The notes beneath the pieces were generated by a model that searched no databases, was not told the DNA's origin, and saw nothing but the letters and a program-made list of their open reading frames with translations. Positions 27,129 to 35,145 of a stretch of DNA of 53,272 nt are shown here, one piece after another. The position numbers were made by a program, and so were the translations under genes. Location: the NCBI GenBank assembly GCA_022511145.1, contig JAFLSC010000011.1:1-53272 (forward strand). Direction: 5' to 3'. The DNA comes from Helicobacter sp. Its GTDB lineage: Bacteria > Campylobacterota > Campylobacteria > Campylobacterales > Helicobacteraceae. Position 1 is the first letter of the stretch. Every line of letters begins with the position of its first letter.

Positions 27129-27160
27129 GTTATTGCAAGGGGATTTTCCTGAAATAATCT
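27129..27160 (+). repeat. Half unit of the same palindromic repeat
   Basis: GTTATTGCAAGGGG followed by AATAATCT matches one arm of the dispersed repeat, placed 12 bases after copy 2 in direct orientation with its left arm. Confidence 0.5.
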
Positions 27161-27239
27161 AATAAAAATCACTTAAGATTGTTAAATATTAATTTATTCT
27201 TAATTTTATTTATTAATTTTTTATTTAAGTTATTATTTA

Positions 27240-27245
27240 TATAAT
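27240..27245 (+). promoter_or_regulatory. Probable -10 element for glnB-amtB
   Basis: A TATAAT hexamer lies 27 bases before the glnB start, preceded by about 60 bases of nearly pure A/T. I found no sigma-54 (GG-N10-GC) promoter here. Confidence 0.4.
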
Positions 27246-27272
27246 TCCAAAATTCTTAATTTAGGGAGAACT

Positions 27273-27620
27273 ATGGAAAAAATCTGCAAGGTTGAGATTA
27301 TTACAAGGGCAGAGAAACTTGATATACTTAAAGATGCTTTAGTCCAACAAGGTATTAAAGGAATGACGGTCAGTAATGTAATGGGGGCAGGAAATCAAAA
27401 GGGTAATACAGAGATTTATCGAGGGAATGAGACGACTATCAATCTTTTACCCAAGATTCGTATTGAAATCCTAACTCAAGAATCAAAAATAGAAAATATT
27501 ATTGAAGTTGCCAAAAATATTCTTAATACCGGTAATGCCGGTGATGGGAAAATTATTATTTTGCCTGTTTCTAATGTTATTAGGATTCGCACTGGACAAG
27601 AAGGTTCAGAGGCTATTTAA
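27273..27620 (+). CDS. PII nitrogen regulatory protein (GlnB/GlnK type)
   Basis: PII proteins are trimers that bind ATP/ADP and 2-oxoglutarate and report nitrogen status to AmtB and other targets. The 115-residue product has the family fold and a T-loop with G-N-Q-K-G-N-T-E-I-Y-R-G. Tyr49, matching Tyr46 of E. coli GlnB, is kept, but the uridylylation site Tyr51 is Thr54 here, so GlnD-type control is not expected. The ATG follows AGGGAG. Its partner amtB starts 25 bases downstream, so direct gating of the ammonium channel is the likely job. Confidence 0.92.
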   Translation: MEKICKVEIITRAEKLDILKDALVQQGIKGMTVSNVMGAGNQKGNTEIYRGNETTINLLPKIRIEILTQESKIENIIEVAKNILNTGNAGDGKIIILPVSNVIRIRTGQEGSEAI

Positions 27621-27645
27621 GACCATAAAAGCTAAAGGGGAAGAA

Positions 27646-28917
27646 ATGAAAAGACTTGGGCTTTTTTTGGGATTAAGCAGTTTGGTTTTTGGAGCAGAAA
27701 CTTCTAATGTTGATATTCTTTTTGTGATTGCTTCATCAGCCTTAGTCCTCCTTATGACACCTGCTTTAGGAATGTTTTATGGAGGAATGGTAAATCGCAA
27801 AAATGTATTAAACACGACTCTAAGCGGTATTATACTTTATAGTCTGATTGCCTTGCAATGGGTAGTTTTGGGCTATACCTTAGCCTTTGGTGATGATATA
27901 GCACTATTGATTGGGGATTTAAATCATATCTTTTTGACTAACTTACAAGACTCTAATATCGGCACAATTCCTGAAAATCTCTTTATGTTTTTTCAAATGA
28001 TGTTTGCAGTTATCGGGGCAGCAATTATTACAGGTTCTTTTGCAGAGAGAATGCGTTTTGGGGTTTTGTTGATTTTTATTTTTTGTTGGAGTACTTTTGT
28101 TTATGATGTTTTAGCCCATTGGGTTTGGGGTGGAGGCTGGTTGATGAAAATCGGAAGTCTTGATTTTGCTGGAGGTGGAGTTGTGCATATTGCCGCTGGG
28201 GTTGCTGGACTTGTGGGTTGTATTATGCTAGGTAAAAGAAATTATACGAAAGGATTATTGCCTCATAGTTTGCCTTTATCTTTTATTGGGGCAATTCTTT
28301 TGTGGATGGGGTGGCTAGGATTTAACACCGGCAGTGCTTTAAGTGTCAATTCTGTTGCAATTAATGCCTTTTTGACAACGAATTTGAGTGTGGTTGGGGC
28401 AATGCTCTCGTGGCTAATTATTGAATGGACAAAATACGGAAAACCGACACTATTAGGGAGTATTACAGGGATTGTAGCAGGATTAGTGGCTATCACACCA
28501 GCAGCAGGATTTGTCCCTCCTTTTGCGGCGATTGCCATAGGATTTTTTGCTTCACCCATTTGCTTTTTTGCTATTAGCACTTTGAAATCCAAATTCCACT
28601 ATGATGATACTTTAGATGCTTTTGGATTGCACGGCATAGGAGGGATTTGGGGCGGGATTGCCACAGGACTTTTTGCAACAAGTCAAGTAAATGGAATCGT
28701 AGCAAAAGAAGCTGCGGGAGAAGGGTTATTTTTCAGCGGAGATTTTACTTTGCTAGGGATTCAAATCGTCTCCATTATTGCTTGTTTTGCTCTTTCGGGA
28801 TTAGTAAGTTTTGCGGTTTTAAAAATCATTAGCTATTTTACACCTCTGCGTGTTGAGGAATCTGAAGAAATTAATGGACTAGACCAAACCTTACACGGAG
28901 AAATCGCTTACCGCTAG
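27646..28917 (+). CDS. amtB: Ammonium transporter AmtB
   Basis: AmtB is a trimeric inner-membrane channel conducting ammonium/ammonia. The 423-residue product starts at ATG 27646, four bases after AAAGGGG; a longer frame from 27502 runs through glnB and is rejected. It has a cleavable-type signal sequence, about 11 helices, G-M-F-Y-G-G-M-V early, D-F-A-G-G-G-V-V-H-I with the recruiting Asp and first pore His, and L-H-G-I-G-G-I-W-G with the second pore His. The C-terminal tail that PII contacts is present. It forms an operon with the PII gene. Confidence 0.95.
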   Translation: MKRLGLFLGLSSLVFGAETSNVDILFVIASSALVLLMTPALGMFYGGMVNRKNVLNTTLSGIILYSLIALQWVVLGYTLAFGDDIALLIGDLNHIFLTNLQDSNIGTIPENLFMFFQMMFAVIGAAIITGSFAERMRFGVLLIFIFCWSTFVYDVLAHWVWGGGWLMKIGSLDFAGGGVVHIAAGVAGLVGCIMLGKRNYTKGLLPHSLPLSFIGAILLWMGWLGFNTGSALSVNSVAINAFLTTNLSVVGAMLSWLIIEWTKYGKPTLLGSITGIVAGLVAITPAAGFVPPFAAIAIGFFASPICFFAISTLKSKFHYDDTLDAFGLHGIGGIWGGIATGLFATSQVNGIVAKEAAGEGLFFSGDFTLLGIQIVSIIACFALSGLVSFAVLKIISYFTPLRVEESEEINGLDQTLHGEIAYR

Positions 28918-28925
28918 AGTTTATA

Positions 28926-29002
28926 TGGTACGCCCGGAGGAATTCGAATCCCCGACCTACAGGACCGCAACCTGTTGCTCTATCCAGCTGAGCTACGGAC
29001 GC
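28926..29002 (-). tRNA. tRNA-Arg (anticodon GCG)
   Basis: Read on the minus strand, the sequence folds as a cloverleaf: acceptor GCGTCCG with CGGGCGT, D-arm with AGCTGGATAGA, anticodon stem ACAGG/CCTGT around the loop TTGCGGT (anticodon GCG, codon CGC), and T-arm GGGGA-TTCGAAT-TCCTC. A CCA end is encoded (28926-28928). The terminal G1-U72 and the T4-G69 pairs are wobbles. Confidence 0.92.
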
Positions 29003-29005
29003 TTA

Positions 29006-29081
29006 TGGTGGAGTGTAGGGGGTTCGAACCCCTGACCTCAACGCTGCCAGCGTTGCGCTCTCCCAACTGAGCTAACACCCC
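29006..29081 (-). tRNA. tRNA-Ala (anticodon GGC)
   Basis: Read on the minus strand, the cloverleaf has acceptor GGGGTGT/ACACTCC, anticodon stem CAACG/CGTTG around the loop CTGGCAG (anticodon GGC), and a perfect T-arm AGGGG-TTCGAAC-CCCCT. The CCA end is encoded. It lies 3 bases upstream of tRNA-Arg in transcription order, so the two are probably processed from one precursor. Confidence 0.95.
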
Positions 29082-29124
29082 AAAGAAAGATTCAAATTCT
29101 ACTTGAAAAAAGCTTAATTTTAGG

Positions 29125-29721
29125 CTAAAACTTCCGTTTTGTTAGATAATTTTTCAAATATTCCTCAAGTGCTTTTTGCAAATCCTCTAAACTCCCACTA
29201 TTATCAATCACATAACTTGCCCATTGCTTTTTATCCTCCAAAGGAATTTGTGCCAAAATCCGCTGATTTGCAGCCTCTTTGATTAAACCTTCGCGTTTAA
29301 TGAGTCTTTGGATTTGAATTTCTTTAGGCACATAAAGGAGCAAAACCTCTGAAATAGGGTAATTCTTAGTCTCATAAAATAAAGGAATATCAATAAAATA
29401 AGGCATTTTTTGAGATTCAAGCTTTTGGGCTTGTTTGTAAATTTCCTCTTTAATTTTGGGGTGAAGGAGAGCTTCAAGCTGTTTTTTAGCTTGAGAATTT
29501 GCAAACACAATCGCTCCTAAAGCCTTGCGATTGATTTTACCTTCCTCTAAAATCCCCTCACCAAAGAGACAAATAACTTCCGTGCTTGAGTCCTCCAAAA
29601 CTTTATGAGCAATGCTATCAGCATCAATAATTTGATAACCATAAAGTTTCAAAAGCGAAGAAGCTGTGCTTTTGCCACTTCCTATGCCACCAGTTAAAGC
29701 AATAGCGTATTGGAATTTCAA
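29125..29721 (-). CDS. coaE: Dephospho-CoA kinase CoaE
   Basis: CoaE phosphorylates the 3'-hydroxyl of dephospho-CoA, the last step of coenzyme A synthesis. The 198-residue product has the P-loop T-G-G-I-G-S-G-K-S-T near the N-terminus, the D-A-D-S-I-A-H substrate element and the D-I-P-L-F-Y-E segment of the family. Its ATG overlaps the speE stop by 4 bases, indicating coupled translation, and this order is conserved in H. pylori as I recall. Confidence 0.94.
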   Translation of the reverse strand: MKFQYAIALTGGIGSGKSTASSLLKLYGYQIIDADSIAHKVLEDSSTEVICLFGEGILEEGKINRKALGAIVFANSQAKKQLEALLHPKIKEEIYKQAQKLESQKMPYFIDIPLFYETKNYPISEVLLLYVPKEIQIQRLIKREGLIKEAANQRILAQIPLEDKKQWASYVIDNSGSLEDLQKALEEYLKNYLTKRKF

Positions 29722-30515
29722 TTCTTAGAAACCCCAAACAAAGCGATTTTAACAGATTTAGGGAGAATAAAAGCACTCAAATGCAAATTAGCGTGATAAT
29801 ATTCTAAATCCTCTAACATATCTGCTCGCTGAAGCATAATATCAGCGGTGGGATGATATTTCTTAGAAGCCAAACAATAACTCTCGTCCAAATCAATGGC
29901 TAAGGGAATAAAAAAGGGCATTTTCACTAAAAAATTCCCCAAAGATTCCAACTTCTCTTTTGCTCCTTGTGTATCAAGTAGCAAATGGGGAATCTTGGTT
30001 ATTAAAATCCCACTTTCACTTAAAAGCGGCACAAAAGCCTTTTCATTCCCGTTAAGTGCTAAAATCAAATCATAAGTGTATTTTCTCTCCTTATTTTGTG
30101 TGAAAAAATCCCCATCTCTTTGAGGAATATGCGTAAAATTAGGGTGTTTGAATACTTCTTGATAATGGGGGAAAAAGCTAATAAGACTCTCTAAAACTTT
30201 CAAATCAAATTGCAAAAAATCCACACTAAGAAAAGTATGTTTCAAAAATTCATAAGCAATTTCAAGATTGAAACTCCCTGCAATCAAAACTCGCTTAGGC
30301 TCTTTATGAGAGCAAGTCGTAATGTGTGCTAAAAACTCACTTTGCACATTAAGCCAATTTTGCAATAATAAAGTTTCATTAATCCTTGCAATCTGTCCAA
30401 AAACTTTACTTTGGTAGATTTCAAGTTCATATGAGACACCTTTTACCTCTAAGAGTTTATTTTCGATTTTATACTCTTGCTGTATTTTTTGATGATAATT
30501 TTTAGTAAGCCACAT
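29718..30515 (-). CDS. speE: Spermidine synthase family protein SpeE (divergent Helicobacter form)
   Basis: The 265-residue protein aligns by memory with the structurally known H. pylori SpeE, an aminopropyltransferase making spermidine from putrescine and decarboxylated SAM. The usual glycine-rich G-G-G-D-G-G motif is replaced by I-A-G-S-F-N-L-E, and the active-site region is also altered, as in other Helicobacter members. The beta strand F-L-Q-F-D and helix L-E-S-L-I-S-F-F-P-H match that enzyme. It is co-translated with coaE. The family is clear; catalytic competence is inferred from relatives only. Confidence 0.82.
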   Translation of the reverse strand: MWLTKNYHQKIQQEYKIENKLLEVKGVSYELEIYQSKVFGQIARINETLLLQNWLNVQSEFLAHITTCSHKEPKRVLIAGSFNLEIAYEFLKHTFLSVDFLQFDLKVLESLISFFPHYQEVFKHPNFTHIPQRDGDFFTQNKERKYTYDLILALNGNEKAFVPLLSESGILITKIPHLLLDTQGAKEKLESLGNFLVKMPFFIPLAIDLDESYCLASKKYHPTADIMLQRADMLEDLEYYHANLHLSAFILPKSVKIALFGVSKN

Positions 30516-30575
30516 TGATAACCTCTAAATTATTTTTCTTAAGCCTATTATATTTTAAGTAAATTTTACTTTAAA

Positions 30576-31016
30576 TTATTCCAAAATTAGTGAAAAAATT
30601 GGGTTTGAAAAAGTAATCGTGGCGTCTTTATTTAAGATAAAAGTATTTTTTTGATTTAAAAATCCTTGAATTAAATCCTGCTCTTTTTGCATAACCTCTG
30701 GAGGACACAATCTTTTTGTGATTCCCGCACCATTAATCACTAATGTATTAGAAATTATCTCAAAATTCCCAAAAAAATTATTACAGCCCAAAAAACCATT
30801 AATTCTATCCCCATCAAAACGCATTGAATATTTTTCATAGGAAGAAGGGGTAATAATATGCTTTTTTCCGCCAACTTCATAGGATTTTATCACCCATTCC
30901 CTTTTAGTCTTGAGGATTTCATTGATATTTAAATTGCTTTCATTGCAACCCCAAAAAATCACACTCCCAAAAACCAAGCTCCCAAAAATAATAACTAATC
31001 TTACAATACTATTCAT
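30576..31016 (-). CDS. META domain (HslJ-like) lipoprotein
   Basis: The 146-residue precursor has an N-terminal hydrophobic signal ending in F-W-G-C, a plausible lipobox, so it is probably lipid-anchored in the envelope. The rest is a META domain: W-V-I-K-S-Y near the start and the diagnostic R-I-N-G-F-L-G-C-N-N-F-F-G-N-F turn in the middle. Proteins of this family (HslJ in E. coli) are linked to heat or novobiocin tolerance, but their biochemical role is unsettled. It lies 14 bases after the SurA-like chaperone gene and is probably co-transcribed, which fits an envelope-quality role. Confidence 0.8.
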   Translation of the reverse strand: MNSIVRLVIIFGSLVFGSVIFWGCNESNLNINEILKTKREWVIKSYEVGGKKHIITPSSYEKYSMRFDGDRINGFLGCNNFFGNFEIISNTLVINGAGITKRLCPPEVMQKEQDLIQGFLNQKNTFILNKDATITFSNPIFSLILE

Positions 31017-31030
31017 TTCTTGCCTCTCTT

Positions 31031-31894
31031 TTAATTAAGCCGTATAATATTAACTTTAGCATTAGAACGTAATTTTTCAAAATATTCATAAATCACATAA
31101 TCTTCTTTTTGTGCCATCATTCTTTGAATAACGAGATTTTTAACCTGTTCAAAAGGCAATAGAGCTGGATTATTTTTTGCTTTTATCAAAAAGGTTACAA
31201 ATTCTTCTCCTATAGGATAAATAGGCGTAAAACTCCCAATAGCTCCTTGTGCGAAATTAGGGATAATTTGGGGATTTAATTCTGCAAGCTGCAAAATTTC
31301 ATTTTCTTTTTGGAGCGACTTAGCGACTTTTGTGCCTTTACTTCGGATTAACTGCTCCAAATCACTGCTATTTTTTGTATAATATTTTACCACCTCAACA
31401 CTTTGAGGGATTGAAAACTCACCCTTGTGAGTATTATAATATTCTAGCAAAGCTCGCTCATCAACCATTCTAAGATTATCGTGTGTAATAGCTTGATAAA
31501 GCTTTTGTTTAAGGATTTTTGCTTTTATTTCCTCTCGATAAGTTCCCCAGTTCCCTCCATTGCTTTCAATATAAGCTCGGATTTTTTGCGGTGTGCTTTG
31601 GTTTTGTTTAGCAATCCTACTAATTTCCTCATCAATTTCTAAATCATTAGCTACGATATTGCGTTTTTTTATCTCCTCAAAATGTAATTGCTCATTAATA
31701 AGCATATCCACAGCGACTTCTTGAGAAACTTTATTTTTCTGCTGTGCTATATAAACGTCCATTAAAGTAACCGGTTCGCCATTGACAAAAAACGCAATCC
31801 CATCAACTAAAGCAGGGGCTGCCATAGCCCAAAAAAATCCTGAAGATAACCCCAAACACACAAAAACCGCTTTTAATCCTGTTAAAATTTTCAT
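31031..31894 (-). CDS. SurA-like periplasmic peptidyl-prolyl isomerase/chaperone
   Basis: This 287-residue exported protein resembles the Campylobacter Cj1289 / H. pylori HP0977 type of SurA-related chaperone. A signal peptide (residues 1 to about 26, ending A-M-A-A-P-A) is followed by a SurA_N-like helical domain (V-D-G-I-A-F-F-V-N-G-E-P-V-T-L-M-D-V) and a single parvulin-like region (about 150-260). It should assist folding of outer-membrane proteins such as the porin in this window. No second parvulin domain is present. It is followed by the META-domain lipoprotein gene. Confidence 0.83.
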   Translation of the reverse strand: MKILTGLKAVFVCLGLSSGFFWAMAAPALVDGIAFFVNGEPVTLMDVYIAQQKNKVSQEVAVDMLINEQLHFEEIKKRNIVANDLEIDEEISRIAKQNQSTPQKIRAYIESNGGNWGTYREEIKAKILKQKLYQAITHDNLRMVDERALLEYYNTHKGEFSIPQSVEVVKYYTKNSSDLEQLIRSKGTKVAKSLQKENEILQLAELNPQIIPNFAQGAIGSFTPIYPIGEEFVTFLIKAKNNPALLPFEQVKNLVIQRMMAQKEDYVIYEYFEKLRSNAKVNIIRLN

Positions 31895-31958
31895 TATTGC
31901 AATCCCTTATAAAATTTATCTTTAATTGTAGCAAATTCTTTTTTAGATTTTTGCTAAA

Positions 31959-33284
31959 TTAAGCAAAAGCTTTAAGGATTTTTTGCAAAATCTCCCAAAA
32001 TTCCTCAAAACTACCCAAAAGCATTTTTTCACTCTTAGAATGCGGGTGCAAAATCGTAGGACCTATGGAGATAAACTTTTTTTGCGGGTATTTTTGTTTA
32101 AGGATTCCACACTCCAACCCTGCGTGGATATTTTTGAGCTTTACTTTAGGATTTTTTGCTTGATAAATGGCTAAGACTTTGTCTAAAAGCTCACTTTCTT
32201 CCTTTTCCCACGGGGAATAATAATCACTCAAATGGGTTTGAAAGCCTCTTTGGTGCAAATCCTGCTCTGTCTTTTTAATATGAGTTTGCATTAGATTTTC
32301 TTGATTACCTCTCCCCATAAAACACAAACTCCACTGCCCTTTATCTTGCTTTAAGATTCCTAGATTACTTGAGAGCAATACCTCCTCTTTTTCTTGATAT
32401 AAAACGCCATTAGGGATTTGCAAAATCGTATCAAGCAAAATTTCACTCTCATAACCTATTCTTCTTTGCTGTTCTTTTTCCTCATAAAACACGAAATATT
32501 GAGCTTCTAACGTATCTAATAAGGCTTGTGTTTTAGGATTTTTAGGAATAGCAATTTGAGCTTGAGCAAAAACAGGAATAGAGTTCCGCTTCTCCCCACC
32601 GCTAAAGGTTAATAAAATTCCTTGCAGTGATTTTAAGATTTTAGCAAGCTCTACAATCGCATTGGGAATAGCTTTGTGAATCTCAATCCCACTATGCCCA
32701 CCGCGAAAATTACGAGTTTGGATTGTAAAAATCAAATAATCTTTTGGGATTGGTTTCTCCTTAGCTTGTATCACGGCTTCTAAATCATAACCCCCAGCAC
32801 AGCCACAAACTACCTCATCAATATCTTCACTATCACAATTAATAAGATAAGGAGATTGCACGGCTAAATCCACCTCCCTTGCCCCTAACATTCCAATTTC
32901 CTCATCAATGGTAATAAGGCACTCCAAATTTTCCTCTTCCCTTAAAGCCGCCAACATACACGCTAAGGCTGCTCCATTATCCGCCCCTAAACTCGAAGAT
33001 TCCGCCGCTATCCATTGTTTGGAGCTTTCCTCAAAAATTTTAGGTTTGATTTCATAAGTCTTACTCTCCCCAACATACACCATATCATAATGCCCTTGCA
33101 AGCAGACTTTTGGCTTACCTTTTTGAAATAAAAGATTGCCCCTTTTATCCTCAAAAACTTCCGCTCCGCATTGCTGTGCTTGGACTTTAAGCCATTCTTT
33201 TAGCCGATTGCAATCCCCGCTTGGGTGAGGGATTTTACAAATTTCCAAAAAATGCTCTAAAGGTTTGGGTGTTATTGCTGACAT
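31959..33284 (-). CDS. pepD: Aminoacyl-histidine dipeptidase PepD (M20C)
   Basis: PepD is a cytoplasmic di-zinc metallopeptidase cleaving Xaa-His and other dipeptides. The 441-residue protein begins with the family signature L-E-H-F-L-E-I-C-K-I-P-H-P-S-G and has the metal-site elements G-H-Y-D-M-V, S-L-G-A-D-N-G-A-A-L-A, I-D-E-E-I-G-M-L-G-A and, near the end, the H-A-G-L-E-C-G segment. It is somewhat shorter than the E. coli enzyme. It follows magIII at 11 bases and may be co-transcribed with it. Confidence 0.92.
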   Translation of the reverse strand: MSAITPKPLEHFLEICKIPHPSGDCNRLKEWLKVQAQQCGAEVFEDKRGNLLFQKGKPKVCLQGHYDMVYVGESKTYEIKPKIFEESSKQWIAAESSSLGADNGAALACMLAALREEENLECLITIDEEIGMLGAREVDLAVQSPYLINCDSEDIDEVVCGCAGGYDLEAVIQAKEKPIPKDYLIFTIQTRNFRGGHSGIEIHKAIPNAIVELAKILKSLQGILLTFSGGEKRNSIPVFAQAQIAIPKNPKTQALLDTLEAQYFVFYEEKEQQRRIGYESEILLDTILQIPNGVLYQEKEEVLLSSNLGILKQDKGQWSLCFMGRGNQENLMQTHIKKTEQDLHQRGFQTHLSDYYSPWEKEESELLDKVLAIYQAKNPKVKLKNIHAGLECGILKQKYPQKKFISIGPTILHPHSKSEKMLLGSFEEFWEILQKILKAFA

Positions 33285-33295
33285 TTCACACTCTC

Positions 33296-33928
33296 TTAAA
33301 TTTTATTTTCTTTGCAATATTCTACAATTTTTCCGTGAAATCTTGCATAAAGTTTTGAGAGAGGAATTTCCTCTTTATATAGCTCACACACCTCTTGATA
33401 ATGCTCCAAAATCCCGCTAACAAGCCATTCTTTTAGCATTGTATAATCCTCAAATTCATAACCATAAATCCGCAATAATTTAGCCGTGTATTTATCTGCC
33501 ACCATTTCTTCCCTTAATGCACCATAGCATAAAATACTATCGCAAGTCTCATTACCAATTCCTTTTTGGGATAAAAGCCACTTTCTATCCACTTCTTGCT
33601 TGAAACATTCAAAATCTCCAAAATCTTGTAGAATATGACTACAAATTTGTCGGATTCGTTGGGATTTTTGTCTAAAAAATCCCAAATCTTGCATTAAAAA
33701 AGCCAAATTTTCTTGTGGAATTTCACTTAAAGCTAAAAGATTCAAAATCCCTTTTTCACGCAATCGCTCAAGCACCTTAAAGGCTTGCTTCCATTGAGTA
33801 TTTTGCACCAAGATTGCCCCTATAATGATTTCAAAATTTCCCGCATTTTGCCACCAAAGCGGATAAGCGTTTTCTTTGAGATACCCTTTTTGTTTCAAAA
33901 AACACAATAATTCAAAGCTATTTTGCAT
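33296..33928 (-). CDS. magIII: HhH-GPD DNA glycosylase, MagIII type (3-methyladenine)
   Basis: The 210-residue protein is an endonuclease III-superfamily base-excision enzyme. A helix-hairpin-helix (K-G-I-G-N-E-T-C-D-S-I) covers residues 122-132 and the catalytic Asp is 145 in M-V-A-D-K-Y-T. The four-cysteine iron-sulfur loop of true Nth is absent from the C-terminus, as in H. pylori MagIII, which removes 3-methyladenine. The wall residues W25-W26 are also in keeping with that enzyme. Substrate is inferred from this similarity; another alkyl- or adenine-type glycosylase is the alternative. Confidence 0.82.
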   Translation of the reverse strand: MQNSFELLCFLKQKGYLKENAYPLWWQNAGNFEIIIGAILVQNTQWKQAFKVLERLREKGILNLLALSEIPQENLAFLMQDLGFFRQKSQRIRQICSHILQDFGDFECFKQEVDRKWLLSQKGIGNETCDSILCYGALREEMVADKYTAKLLRIYGYEFEDYTMLKEWLVSGILEHYQEVCELYKEEIPLSKLYARFHGKIVEYCKENKI

Positions 33929-34038
33929 TTTACTTTAATATCCCCATTTATAATTTGATTTTTGATTTAAAAACTTAATATTTGCTAAGTTTTAAGAAAA
34001 TTATCCTTTAAACTTTAATCTTATCTAATGTTAATATA

Positions 34039-35145
34039 TTAAACATTGAAGCGAAAATGCATTATATCGCCATCTTGAACTTGATAATCTTTCCCTTCAA
34101 TCCTCATCGCACCAGCCTCTTTAGATTTTGTTTCCCCACCATATCGGATAAAATCATCATAAGCAATCACTTCAGCTCGGATAAATCCTTTTTCAAAATC
34201 TTTATGAATCACTCCAGCAGCCGCAGGTGCTTTATCGCCCTTATGAATTGTCCAAGAGCGAACTTCTTTAACGCCCGCAGTAAAATAGCTAATTAGCCCT
34301 AATTTGTTAAACCCTAAAGTAATGATGGCATTTAAACCGCTCTCTTTTGCACCCAATTCTTTTAAAAATTCTCTTTGCTCCTCTTCATCTAAACTGATTA
34401 ATTCTTCCTCAATTTTTGAGCAAAGTTTAATGACTACTTCATTTCTTTTGTCTGCGTATGCCCTCAAATCTTTGACATATTGATTATCCTCACGCAAAGC
34501 TTCCTCATCAACATTTGCCCCATAAATCACTGCTTTATTGGTTAAAAATCGCAATTCTTTATCGAGCTGTAAAAATCTCTCATCGTCTTTTTTTGTGTAT
34601 TGACTAACCGCCTCACCCTTTTGGATATGTGTGAGTAAATCTTGTGCGATTTCAAGCTGTGCTTTTGCTTCCTTATCTGTCCCACTTTTGGCTTGACGCA
34701 TTAGCTTTTCTACCCGTTTTTCTAAAGTTTGCATATCAGCAATCAAAAGTTCTGTGTGAATAATCTCCACATCACGCAAAGGATTGATTTCTCCCTCAGT
34801 GTGCGTGATATTAGAATCCTCAAAACATCGGACAATATGCAAAATCACTTCAGTTTCTTTAATATTTGCTAAGAATTGATTGCCCAATCCCTCACCTTTA
34901 CTTGCTCCTTTTACTAAACCTGCAATATCAACAAATTCCACCATACTATGACAAATGCGTTCAGGATTAACGATACGAGCTAATTCAAACAAACGATTAT
35001 CAGGCACAGGGACTATGGCTTTATTAGGTTCAATCGTGCAGAAAGGGTAATTTGCCGCTTGTGCGTTTTGTGTTTTTGTTAAGGCATTAAAAGTCGTTGA
35101 TTTCCCTACATTAGGCAATCCTACAATCCCTACTGACAAACCCAT
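34039..35145 (-). CDS. ychF: Redox-regulated ATPase YchF
   Basis: YchF (OLA1 family) is an Obg-related P-loop protein that prefers ATP and associates with ribosomes. The 368-residue product has G1 G-L-P-N-V-G-K-S-T, switch F-V-D-I-A-G-L-V-K-G-A-S-K-G-E-G-L-G, and the degenerate G4 Y-G-A-N-V-D-E-E that explains its ATP preference. The C-terminal TGS domain ends with Q-D-G-D-I-M-H-F-R-F-N-V. Its ATG shares a base with the pepA stop (TAATG), so it is translationally coupled. Confidence 0.95.
   Translation of the reverse strand: MGLSVGIVGLPNVGKSTTFNALTKTQNAQAANYPFCTIEPNKAIVPVPDNRLFELARIVNPERICHSMVEFVDIAGLVKGASKGEGLGNQFLANIKETEVILHIVRCFEDSNITHTEGEINPLRDVEIIHTELLIADMQTLEKRVEKLMRQAKSGTDKEAKAQLEIAQDLLTHIQKGEAVSQYTKKDDERFLQLDKELRFLTNKAVIYGANVDEEALREDNQYVKDLRAYADKRNEVVIKLCSKIEEELISLDEEEQREFLKELGAKESGLNAIITLGFNKLGLISYFTAGVKEVRSWTIHKGDKAPAAAGVIHKDFEKGFIRAEVIAYDDFIRYGGETKSKEAGAMRIEGKDYQVQDGDIMHFRFNV

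Noticed and set aside
27161..27272. Sigma-54 promoter before glnB
   Set aside because: No GG-N10-GC pair at a usable position; only an A/T-rich -10 element was found.
27502..27645. N-terminal extension of AmtB into glnB
   Set aside because: It overlaps the PII gene, and a proper ribosome site and signal sequence start at 27646.
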